A stretch of DNA of 8,004 bases from Lysobacterales bacterium (GTDB lineage Bacteria > Pseudomonadota > Gammaproteobacteria > Xanthomonadales > SZUA-36): contig SHZL01000124.1 of assembly GCA_009692275.1 (NCBI GenBank), positions 1 through 8,004 on the forward strand, in the 5' to 3' direction. Of this stretch, positions 1 through 6,437 are shown piece by piece. The first letter of the stretch is position 1. The number at the start of each line of letters is the position of its first letter. A program made the position numbers and the translations under genes. The notes beneath the pieces are model-generated. The model did not search any database, was not told where the DNA came from, and was given only the letters and a program-made list of their open reading frames with translations.

Positions 1-747
1 GAATACCGCGTCGACAAAGCCCGCGCGCCGAAGGGCAGCCGCAACACCAGCTTGGGTCATGAAATTGAATACACTGGGTGTATACATCCAGAAACGCTCG
101 CGATACAGCAGCGTTACCCAAAGGGATGCCGCGTCCGGAAAATTAAACACAAGCGCGCCCCGCGGACGCAACAAGCGGCGCAATCGCTCCAGGGCGGGTC
201 CAAGCGCGCGAAAATTACTAATAGTGCCCAGAAGCAGAATCAGGTCGAAAGCATCGTTTGGCAAATCTGCCTCGAGGACATCACCGCAAATGACGTCGAG
301 ACCGTGCAACGAATGCGCCGCCTCGACAAAATGCCTGGACAGGTCGACGCCGGACACCTCGTGGCCATGCTCGCGCATGACCGCGAGCATGCTGCCGCTG
401 GCGCAGCCCACTTCAAGTACGCGGGCGCGTTCCGGCAGTATGGGCATCAGGTCGCGACGATAGCGAATGCGCGCGTCCTCAAGGCGGCTGGCCTCGTCAG
501 CAGCATAGTTGACATAGCCGACTCCGGCCTTGTTCTCTGAGCCACGGTAATCGTCTGACTCGACCCAATTCGTAAGGGACGAAGCCGCGACCATCGGCGA
601 CTGCGCCCATGTCCCGCAGGCCGCGCATCGCTTGAATGTGATAGGACCCCACGCATATTCACGCACGATTGCATCCGAGCCGAGTACGATCACCTCTCCG
701 CAAATACATTGTTGCCTGTCTTCGTATTCGAATTTTTTGCCGGTCAA
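1..747 (-). CDS. SAM-dependent methyltransferase with N-terminal cysteine knuckle, 3' end cut by window edge
   Basis: Probably transfers a methyl group from S-adenosylmethionine to a sugar or lipid-linked intermediate; the substrate cannot be read from sequence. 249 codons are visible and the frame is still open at base 1. Residues 14-45 hold a C-x-C-G ... C-x2-C-G arrangement (C14, C16, C41, C44) that resembles the zinc-binding N-terminus of sugar methyltransferases, although the first pair is C-x-C instead of the usual C-x2-C. The class I fold follows: motif I VLEVGCASGSM at 110-120, the acidic residue of VSGVDLS (D135), a GD pair at 155-156 and FDLILLLG at 167-174. The start is taken as TTG at 747 because a stop codon lies directly before it, a GGAG sits 10 bases upstream, and later starts would remove the cysteine knuckle. 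The gene is divergent from the flippase-like gene at 815. The methyltransferase call is secure; a C- versus O-methyl role is unknown. Confidence 0.87.
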   Translation of the reverse strand, partial: MTGKKFEYEDRQQCICGEVIVLGSDAIVREYAWGPITFKRCAACGTWAQSPMVAASSLTNWVESDDYRGSENKAGVGYVNYAADEASRLEDARIRYRRDLMPILPERARVLEVGCASGSMLAVMREHGHEVSGVDLSRHFVEAAHSLHGLDVICGDVLEADLPNDAFDLILLLGTISNFRALGPALERLRRLLRPRGALVFNFPDAASLWVTLLYRERFWMYTPSVFNFMTQAGVAAALRRAGFVDAVF

Positions 748-754
748 TTAGACT

Positions 755-786
755 TTGCTCCAAACTGAATGTTCTGACTCATAATA
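755..786. promoter_or_regulatory. Candidate overlapping divergent promoters between methyltransferase and flippase-like gene
   Basis: The 67-base gap between the divergent genes contains an AT-rich core that reads TATTAT on the minus strand (786-781) and CATAAT on the plus strand (780-785); each is one base off the sigma-70 -10 consensus. A weak plus-strand -35, TTGCTC, lies at 755-760 with a long 19-base spacer. No good minus-strand -35 was found. The assignment rests mainly on position and the -10 matches. Confidence 0.3.
758..761 (-). promoter_or_regulatory. Ribosome binding site supporting a TTG start of the methyltransferase
   Basis: A GGAG on the minus strand lies 10 bases before TTG at 745-747. 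The in-frame TAA at 748-750 excludes any earlier start, so this site favours TTG as the initiation codon. The spacing is slightly long. Confidence 0.5.
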
Positions 787-814
787 CCCCGCATGCTAAT
801 GCATCCGACACGCC

Positions 815-1759
815 ATGCCCACTAGCCGTACGTTCTTTTTCGCGCTCAAGGTTTTCATCTCCGCGCTGCTGATCACCTATCTGTTCCGCGAAACAAGCTG
901 GTCCGATGCATGGCGTGCGGCGCACGGTCTTTCCGCGCTTTCTCTGCTGGCCGGCACCCTGCTGCTCACTGCATATTTTTTTTCCTCCGGTGTACGCTGG
1001 CTGATCATCATTCGCTCCCTGGGTTCGGACATGAGGACTCGCGATGCAACCAGCATCACCTTCGTGGCCTATTTTTTCAACCAATTCCTGCCAGCAACTG
1101 TGGGGGCTGACATTGTGCGTATGTGGCAATCGGCACGAACCGGCATCGGCATACCTGTCGCGATCAACAGCGTAGTCCTTGAGCGCGCATCAAATTTGAT
1201 CTGCCTGGCAATCCTCGCTGAAGCCGGACTGCTGCTCTGGAACGACGGCCAACTGCCGGCCGAAATATTGTGGGGACTGGGTGCAGTTTGCCTGGCAGCC
1301 CTCGCCATTCCCTTGCCTCTGCTGTTTGCCAACCGACTGCCGATAGGCAATATTTGGCCCCGTGCTTTCAATAGCGCAGAAAAACTCGCCCGGGACAGCG
1401 GACTGTTTTTCCATTCACCTGTCGCGGTAAGCCTGTCTTCCCTTGCTCTCGTCGCAGGGCAGGCCGCATTCGCACTGGCTGCGTGGACGCTCGCGCAAGC
1501 GCTCGACATTCCGCTAGATTTGACGAGTTGTCTGGCCTTGATGCCGGCTGTCGTGCTCGTCAGCTCGCTGCCGATTTCTATCGCGGGATGGGGGGTACGC
1601 GAATATGCCATCGTAAACCTGCTCGGATACGCCGGCGTGCCGGCCGCCAGCGCCCTCGCCCTGTCATTGACGCTCGGCGCGCTTAGCATTATTGCGACAC
1701 TTCCCGGTGCTGCACTGTGGTTGACGCTACGGCGCCGTCCCACTGACATCGTCACTTAG
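815..1759 (+). CDS. Flippase-like integral membrane protein (UPF0104 / YbhN / AglD-like, LPG synthase TM family)
   Basis: A 314-residue inner-membrane protein of about seven to eight hydrophobic segments, including approximately 6-24, 39-57, 115-142, 150-172, 204-230 and 262-305. It carries three hallmarks of the family related to the membrane domain of MprF: FFNQFLPATVGADIVR at 87-102 (family pattern FNxxLPxxxGGDxxR), VVLERASNL at 120-128, and SLPISIAGWGVREYA at 251-265. Members are often found in glycan and glycolipid clusters and are proposed to flip or handle lipid-linked substrates, but few have proven functions. No cytosolic catalytic domain is fused here. The start is the first ATG followed by the hydrophobic N-terminus; no clear Shine-Dalgarno precedes it and the nearby upstream ATGs are out of frame. 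Its 3' end overlaps the convergent carbamoyltransferase by 33 bp. Family assignment is strong; a flippase role is inference. Confidence 0.87.
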   Translation: MPTSRTFFFALKVFISALLITYLFRETSWSDAWRAAHGLSALSLLAGTLLLTAYFFSSGVRWLIIIRSLGSDMRTRDATSITFVAYFFNQFLPATVGADIVRMWQSARTGIGIPVAINSVVLERASNLICLAILAEAGLLLWNDGQLPAEILWGLGAVCLAALAIPLPLLFANRLPIGNIWPRAFNSAEKLARDSGLFFHSPVAVSLSSLALVAGQAAFALAAWTLAQALDIPLDLTSCLALMPAVVLVSSLPISIAGWGVREYAIVNLLGYAGVPAASALALSLTLGALSIIATLPGAALWLTLRRRPTDIVT

Positions 1760-3538
1760 CCCGACTCCGGCCGTTCGCAAGACCTCGGAGCGAGCAGGAT
1801 TGCTGACGATAAACGGCCCCAGGGCCAGGGCATCGATGTTGCTGTCCCAAAAAGCCCGAACTGCATCCCTAGGGCTACAGACAATCGGTTCCTCGTGCAT
1901 GTTGTAGCTGGTGTTCACAAGAACAGAAAGCCCGGTCAATGCATGATACTCGGTCAGGATGTCGTAATAGCGGGGGTTCACCTCCCGGCGGATCACCTGC
2001 GGCCTGGCCGTTCCATCCACATGCACTATCGCGGGCGCCTCACGCTTGCATCGATCTGTCACGTCATAGGTAATCGTCATGAACTCGGCGGCGCGCGAGT
2101 TGACCGTGGTGTAGTTTTTCAGGAAGGCATCGGCGTCGACATCGCGCAGCACAGGAGCAAACGGCATGAACTCCGTGCGATTGAGTTGCTGGTTTAGCCA
2201 CTTGTTGACTTCCGGTTTTGTCGCCGGATAGAGGATGGAGCGGTTACCAAGTGCCCTCGGCCCATATTCCATGGCGCCATCGCAACGCGCAACGACTTTT
2301 TCCTGCGCAAGCAACGCGGCGATCGCCCGGGCGCAGTGTGCCGGCCTGTCGTAAGGCAGGCCGGCCTCACTGATTGCCGACAGCATCTCGTTTTCCGAAT
2401 AGTCTGGCCCGAGATAGACGTGTTCAATAGCACGCGGATCGGGTGGCAGGCCGGTAACGTCAATCTGCGCCAGAAAAGCCGCGCCTAAAGCCAGTCCGCC
2501 GTCGCCCATATTGGGAAATACAAACACCGATTCCAGTTTGGGTATTTCGGCGATCCTCTGGTTGATCTTGACGTTGGCGTGTACGCCGCCGACTAGAACC
2601 ACCTTGGGACAGCCACTCCGGTCCATATGGTACCGGACCATGGCCGACAGGATCTCTTCGCAATGAACCTGGATACCGGCAGCCACGTCCTCCCGGGAAA
2701 CGCCGGCGAGTCGTTGCCGAAGCTCGGCAATGCAATTCCTGAAAACTCCGCCGTCGTTTCGGTAGATTCCCGAAGCTGGATCCCAGCGGATCATGCTGCG
2801 AAACACGTCGATTGTGCGTTGCGGATCACCAAACGCGGCGAGTCCGGTCGTTTTGCCGGCGTGGTGCGCTTTCTTGAAACCACAAATCAGGGTCGCAAAA
2901 TTGTAGTAAACACCGAGCGAGTTGAAGAATGAATTGCTGGAAATTACTTTCAGCCGCTTGGATTCCGGATCACCCAACGCCACCTTGCTGCAAAGGCCAT
3001 CGCCAAATCCATCGTTGGATACGACCAGGGAATCTGCCGCACCTGAACTGTAATACGCCGAGGCAAGATGAGCGTCATGGTGGTCGTAAGCGTGAACTGG
3101 CGCCACAACGCCCATCCTTTGCAACAATTCGCCGATCCGGAAAATTCTCGCCCCTCCCCGCGCCGGCATCATGCCCCGGTACAACGCAAGAGCCGCCGCG
3201 CTCCTCATCAGTCCATGCCCGCCGGGAATCCTGTCGATAATCTCTGCGGCAGACTGCGAAAACAGGTGCTGTCCACGATTATCGGAAAAATCATTGTTGA
3301 GCGGTATCGCTTCAGCCGCCGAAGACAAGCCCGCGACACCCACTGCCCCAACTTGTTCCGGAGATACCCCGGCAATTCCCCAGATCGCCTTCAGGGAAAG
3401 GAGAGGAAGACCCGCAGCCATCTTTTTGCGGTTCAAACGCTCTTCGTTGACTGCGGCAATGACCTTTCCGTCAGCCATAAGCGCTACCCCGGCATCGTGC
3501 GAATCGGAGATACCGAGAAAAATTTGTGGGCGAGACAT
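1727..3538 (-). CDS. Carbamoyltransferase, NodU/CmcH/TobZ family
   Basis: A 603-residue enzyme expected to make carbamoyl-adenylate from carbamoyl phosphate and ATP and pass the carbamoyl group to a hydroxyl, here most plausibly on a sugar of the surface glycan. The N-terminal Kae1-like domain starts with FLGISDSHDAG (7-17). It has the metal-binding H-x3-H in YDHHDAHLAS (H153, H157), SNDGFGDG at 174-181, VGGVHANVKINQRI at 316-329 and GDGGLALGAA at 345-354. The C-terminal domain shows MEYGPRALGNRSIL at 423-436, FMPFAPVLR at 457-465 and NTSYNMHEEPIV at 542-553, all typical of the family. Length is in the family's normal range and no key motif appears missing. The start ATG is placed by homology to the usual N-terminus; the preceding bases show no strong Shine-Dalgarno. 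It lies 78 bases downstream of the WbqC gene on the same strand, so co-transcription is likely. The acceptor is unknown. Confidence 0.96.
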   Translation of the reverse strand: MSRPQIFLGISDSHDAGVALMADGKVIAAVNEERLNRKKMAAGLPLLSLKAIWGIAGVSPEQVGAVGVAGLSSAAEAIPLNNDFSDNRGQHLFSQSAAEIIDRIPGGHGLMRSAAALALYRGMMPARGGARIFRIGELLQRMGVVAPVHAYDHHDAHLASAYYSSGAADSLVVSNDGFGDGLCSKVALGDPESKRLKVISSNSFFNSLGVYYNFATLICGFKKAHHAGKTTGLAAFGDPQRTIDVFRSMIRWDPASGIYRNDGGVFRNCIAELRQRLAGVSREDVAAGIQVHCEEILSAMVRYHMDRSGCPKVVLVGGVHANVKINQRIAEIPKLESVFVFPNMGDGGLALGAAFLAQIDVTGLPPDPRAIEHVYLGPDYSENEMLSAISEAGLPYDRPAHCARAIAALLAQEKVVARCDGAMEYGPRALGNRSILYPATKPEVNKWLNQQLNRTEFMPFAPVLRDVDADAFLKNYTTVNSRAAEFMTITYDVTDRCKREAPAIVHVDGTARPQVIRREVNPRYYDILTEYHALTGLSVLVNTSYNMHEEPIVCSPRDAVRAFWDSNIDALALGPFIVSNPARSEVLRTAGVGLSDDVSGTAP

Positions 3539-3593
3539 GACAGAAGAACCGGGGAAGCTGATCAGTTTGCGGATTGCGTGAGAAATAAAATAT

Positions 3594-3616
3594 GCAGCGG
3601 GCCTGCAGGCCGGCGG
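3594..3616 (-). other. GC-rich palindrome in the WbqC-carbamoyltransferase gap
   Basis: Bases 3600-3611 form a perfect 12-base palindrome, GGCCTGCAGGCC, a few bases after the WbqC stop codon. Read on the minus strand it is followed, after about seven bases, by a T-rich stretch. It could be a weak terminator or attenuator reducing read-through into the carbamoyltransferase gene, but the T-tract is neither adjacent nor pure. Confidence 0.25.
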
Positions 3617-4318
3617 CTATTTTTTAACGTCCCGCCACCCCCAAATGTAATAAGGTGCGTCGGCGCCCACATGGAAAAGCAGGTCAAGGATACTGACTTT
3701 GTGCTCAAACGGCGGATGAAACTGTGGATACTCCGGATAGCCCGCATAGTTCTTCCAAACGAGTTTGATTTTATGCTCGTCAAAGCGTTCCGGTTCGATA
3801 TAGTCCTGCGCCGCCGGGCCGGAAACATATAAGTCCGCTTCCAGGGTATCCAAAAGGCTGAGCACGGCCTCCTGCTTTTTGCCCTGCCTCGGGAAATCCG
3901 ATGACTGCAGAAAAGTCGTCTTGATGCCAAGAAACCGGACGGCAATTTCCTTGATCAGGAACTGGTTCAGTTCCGACAACTTTTCCCATTTGCGCTCCAT
4001 GTACACATGCTCAAGAAACGCCTTGTAAAGTCCGAAATGCGGGGCCTTGCCATACAAATGAGATATCGTTTTCCAATGCTTGCCCTGCCAGTGCGAACTC
4101 TTTAACTCAACGTCGCAAATACGACGGCTGATGTCATCGCCGGCGGGCACGCTGACCCATTGCGGTCCGGCCGCGCCCTTCAGGTAATTGCGGTGGCGCC
4201 AATCGTTCTTGGTAAATTGGACATCGTCATAAAATACGAAAAAATCGACGTCGTGAATGATGTCGAAATAGCCCTTCCAGGTAAGATAGTTCGATTGGTT
4301 AATTGCAACTTTTTTCAT
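3617..4318 (-). CDS. WbqC family protein
   Basis: A 233-residue protein of the WbqC family, found in O-antigen and capsule clusters; to my knowledge its biochemical role is not settled, and it has been associated with modified or acylated sugars. Family features visible are AINQSNYLTWKGYF at 5-18 (usual pattern QPxYLPWxGYF, here with both prolines replaced by S and T), YDDVQFTKNDWRHRN at 30-44, YVSGPAAQDY at 164-173 and SILDLLFHVG at 209-218. There is no signal peptide or membrane segment, so it is probably cytoplasmic. The ATG at 4318 is chosen because MKKVAI is the normal family N-terminus; an in-frame TTG at 4342 would add eight residues but would place the GGAG found here inside the gene. 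That GGAG is 13 bases before the ATG, a loose spacing. It is first in a probable two-gene transcript with the carbamoyltransferase and divergent from the radical SAM gene. Confidence 0.92.
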   Translation of the reverse strand: MKKVAINQSNYLTWKGYFDIIHDVDFFVFYDDVQFTKNDWRHRNYLKGAAGPQWVSVPAGDDISRRICDVELKSSHWQGKHWKTISHLYGKAPHFGLYKAFLEHVYMERKWEKLSELNQFLIKEIAVRFLGIKTTFLQSSDFPRQGKKQEAVLSLLDTLEADLYVSGPAAQDYIEPERFDEHKIKLVWKNYAGYPEYPQFHPPFEHKVSILDLLFHVGADAPYYIWGWRDVKK

Positions 4319-4378
4319 CGCAATGGCGCTACTCCAAAACAAGCCAGCGAAACCTCACTCTGACCCGGGGCAAAAACA

Positions 4379-4409
4379 GATATACTTTTGGGTGCAGGCA
4401 TAGTAGCAA
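4379..4409 (-). promoter_or_regulatory. Weak candidate promoter for the WbqC-carbamoyltransferase unit
   Basis: On the minus strand, TTGCTA (4409-4404) is followed 18-19 bases later by GTATATC (4385-4379), a moderate resemblance to sigma-70 -35 and -10 boxes about 60 bases before the WbqC start. The spacing is longer than ideal. Confidence 0.22.
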
Positions 4410-4415
4410 GCCTGC
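4394..4415. promoter_or_regulatory. Inverted repeat, possible operator in the divergent region
   Basis: GCAGGC (4394-4399) and GCCTGC (4410-4415) form a perfect six-base inverted repeat separated by ten bases. It spans the candidate -35 element of the minus-strand unit, a sensible position for a repressor site, although it could equally be an unrelated hairpin. Confidence 0.25.
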
Positions 4416-4470
4416 GAGCACATGAGATCTGACGTCTTAAAGAAAACAGTTGGAATTGTACATTTAGATT

Positions 4471-4497
4471 ACCGCGGCATGTCGGCAAAATGCCGGT
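4471..4497 (+). other. Alternative hairpins in the leader of the radical SAM gene
   Basis: The arm ATGCCGGT (4490-4497) can pair with ACCGCGGCAT (4471-4480) if one C is bulged, or TGCCG (4491-4495) can pair with the nearer CGGCA (4483-4487) across an AAA loop. The two pairings exclude each other. They end six to eight bases before the AAGGA (4503-4507) that precedes the ATG at 4513, so they could affect translation. Confidence 0.3.
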
Positions 4498-4512
4498 CAC
4501 GCAAGGAACGAA

Positions 4513-5454
4513 ATGAACGCGCCAAAATATGGTTTTGAAACCGAAGCGGGTGAGGATTTCCCACGCTACATCATGTATGACGTCAATAACGTCTGCAACG
4601 CGCGTTGCCCCTTCTGCCCGCAAAGCGCGATCGCCGTAAGCGATGATTTCGCCCCCCAGCACCTTGACTGGGACCTGTACGTCAAGACCATTACGGAAGT
4701 GGCAAAATACCCCGTCGAGTTGGTGCGCTTCACCGGGGACGGTGAACCTTTGCTGCACCCCAAAATGAACGACATGATTGAACTGGCGCTTTCGCTTGGA
4801 GTAACCAAACTCAATCTCACCACCAATGGCAGCCTGCTCAAGGGCAAGCGGCTGGCGCGCATGCTCAAAGCACCGCCCCACGTCATCGATTTTTCACTCG
4901 ACGCCTTTACCGAGGAAACATACGACAAATACCGCATCGGGCTTGATTTCAAGACCACGATGAAGAATGTTCATGACTTCATCGAAAAAAGGGACCCGGC
5001 CCGCACACGGGTCATCGTGTCGATGATCCACCATCCCGGCTTGGATGCAGAAGTCGAGGCATTCCGGAACTACTGGACGGGACGCGCCGACATGGTTGCC
5101 ATTCGGCGCTTGCACTCCAATCTTGGCTCCGTTGCCGTTGTGCAAATGCCACCACCGAGCCGGCGCTGGCCTTGCGTGCACCTGTGGCAGCGCCTGGTTA
5201 TCGATTTCAGAGGGCATATCCGGTTTTGCCCAATCGACTGGCATGACCAATCCTATGTCGGGGACGTCAGCGCGCTATCGCTGCACGAGGTGTGGCATAG
5301 TCCCTTTATGCAAAAATTGCGCAAACGCCACCTCGACGGGAATTATGGCGGTTGCGGTGTTTGTGAAAAGTGCGGCGACTGGGCCAACAGCCCCTGGTCG
5401 GAAGGCTGGGTTGACATGATGCGCAAAGAGTCGTTGCAGACCGCCGGGACATGA
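4513..5454 (+). CDS. Radical SAM protein with C-terminal SPASM/twitch-like cysteine region
   Basis: A 313-residue enzyme that should cleave S-adenosylmethionine with a [4Fe-4S] cluster to start radical chemistry on an unknown substrate. The radical SAM motif C-x3-C-x2-C is present as CNARCPFC (C28, C32, C35), followed by the SAM-binding GDGEP at 75-79 and the TTNGSLL strand at 103-109. The C-terminus has C221-x12-G-x4-C239, matching the start of a SPASM domain, then C281-x2-C284-x2-C287 in place of the usual longer cysteine series, so it probably holds one auxiliary iron-sulfur cluster. The ATG follows a good AAGGA at 4503-4507 with five bases spacing. Its stop overlaps the start of the next GT2 gene (ATGA), indicating translational coupling. 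Such proteins recur in polysaccharide clusters, where a sugar or lipid-linked sugar substrate is a reasonable guess; a peptide substrate is also possible but no precursor peptide was seen nearby. Confidence 0.93.
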   Translation: MNAPKYGFETEAGEDFPRYIMYDVNNVCNARCPFCPQSAIAVSDDFAPQHLDWDLYVKTITEVAKYPVELVRFTGDGEPLLHPKMNDMIELALSLGVTKLNLTTNGSLLKGKRLARMLKAPPHVIDFSLDAFTEETYDKYRIGLDFKTTMKNVHDFIEKRDPARTRVIVSMIHHPGLDAEVEAFRNYWTGRADMVAIRRLHSNLGSVAVVQMPPPSRRWPCVHLWQRLVIDFRGHIRFCPIDWHDQSYVGDVSALSLHEVWHSPFMQKLRKRHLDGNYGGCGVCEKCGDWANSPWSEGWVDMMRKESLQTAGT

Positions 5455-6419
5455 CCGGCGAGGCGTCCGAATCCGCAACACCCGACGTATCGGTTCTCGT
5501 CCCGGTCTTTAACGAAGTCGAGGGTATTGAACGCTGTCACCGCGAGATCGTCTCCGAATTAGCCCGTTCCGGCTACTCCTTCGAAATTGTTTTTGTCGAT
5601 GACGGCAGCAACGACGGCTCGTATGAACGACTTTTGGCCCTCGCCGGGTCGGATAATCGCGTCACTGTCGTCAAGCTGCTATACAACATCGGCCAGCAAC
5701 GCGCCATGTACACGACGCTTGGCTACTGTCACGGCAAAGCGATAATCACGTTCGACTCTGATCTGCAATTTCATGTCGAATGCCTTCCCCGGCTGGCTGC
5801 AAAAATATTGGAAGGCTATGACATTGCCGGCGGTATCCGCGTCAATCGACGCGATCCGTTGCTTGCGAATCGCCTGCCCTCCTGGGTGGGTCGAAAATTA
5901 ATCAACGTGGCGTTGCGTATAGAGCAGGTGGATTTTGGCGGCGTCAAAGCGTACAGCGCCAGGCTAATCAAGACCCTGCTGGGGATGCACGCCCCGCTCA
6001 TCATTATTCCAGCCATGGCCTACAGCATCAGCCGTAAGGCGATTGAGATTCCAGTGCGCCACGAGGAACGGCAAACTGGTTACTCGAAATGGTCAATATT
6101 GTCGCGCATGGAACTTTATCTCGATATCGATACCCTATATGCGCGCCGACCCTTTGCCTGGATGCTGACCTCCGGCGTTGGCCTGATTGGAACTTCCATT
6201 TTTCTTGGACTGTGCATCGTTGCCTATCGCCTGCTGGTTTCAGAACACTTCAGCGGACTAATCATCTTCTTTGATGTATTCCTGTTGGCGACGGGGATTT
6301 TTCTGTTTTCGCAATCGCTCATCGGCGAATTCGTGGTCAGGAACCTCCGCGGCGGTCGATTTGATCCTTCTCAAGTAGTGGAAAGCGTCACGGGCGGGCG
6401 AAACCCCGGCAGTGGGTAA
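5451..6419 (+). CDS. GT2 glycosyltransferase, polyprenyl-phosphate (DPM1/GtrB/ArnC-like) type with two C-terminal TM helices
   Basis: A 322-residue family 2 glycosyltransferase likely to transfer a nucleotide-activated sugar to polyprenyl phosphate on the cytoplasmic face of the inner membrane. The GT-A fold starts with SVLVPVFNEVEGIE at 14-27, then FVDDGSNDGS at 48-57, the metal-binding DxD in TFDSDLQFH (D102, D104; most relatives read DADLQ followed by D/H-P), DFGGVKAYSARL at 161-172, and RQTGYSKWS at 207-215, matching the family's RxxGxSK motif. Two hydrophobic helices at about 236-260 and 267-290 close the protein, as in GtrB and ArnC relatives. The ATG overlaps the stop of the radical SAM gene by four bases, so the two proteins are probably made together and may act on the same sugar. 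No GtrA-like small flippase is adjacent. It ends 18 bases from the convergent GT2 gene, with no evident terminator between them. Confidence 0.94.
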   Translation: MTGEASESATPDVSVLVPVFNEVEGIERCHREIVSELARSGYSFEIVFVDDGSNDGSYERLLALAGSDNRVTVVKLLYNIGQQRAMYTTLGYCHGKAIITFDSDLQFHVECLPRLAAKILEGYDIAGGIRVNRRDPLLANRLPSWVGRKLINVALRIEQVDFGGVKAYSARLIKTLLGMHAPLIIIPAMAYSISRKAIEIPVRHEERQTGYSKWSILSRMELYLDIDTLYARRPFAWMLTSGVGLIGTSIFLGLCIVAYRLLVSEHFSGLIIFFDVFLLATGIFLFSQSLIGEFVVRNLRGGRFDPSQVVESVTGGRNPGSG

Positions 6420-6437
6420 GATCGCTGGATCGGCGGT

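Noticed and set aside
52..540. 162-codon plus-strand open frame at the start of the window
   Set aside because: It is antisense to the methyltransferase, whose minus-strand frame carries SAM-binding motifs; no domain was recognised in the plus-strand product.
1069..1755. 228-codon open frame on the minus strand opposite the flippase-like gene
   Set aside because: It lies wholly antisense to a gene with clear family motifs, shows no recognisable domain, and is explained by the GC-rich codon pattern of the real gene.
3068..3832. 254-codon plus-strand open frame opposite the carbamoyltransferase and WbqC genes
   Set aside because: It is antisense to two well-supported genes and its product is rich in Arg, Pro and His without a domain, as expected of a shadow frame.
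4450..4470. TTGGAA as a -35 box for the radical SAM gene
   Set aside because: No acceptable -10 sequence lies 16-18 bases downstream, where the sequence is GC-rich.
4315..4881. 188-codon minus-strand open frame over the divergent region and the radical SAM gene
   Set aside because: It covers the radical SAM motif region on the wrong strand and has no recognisable domain or ribosome binding site.
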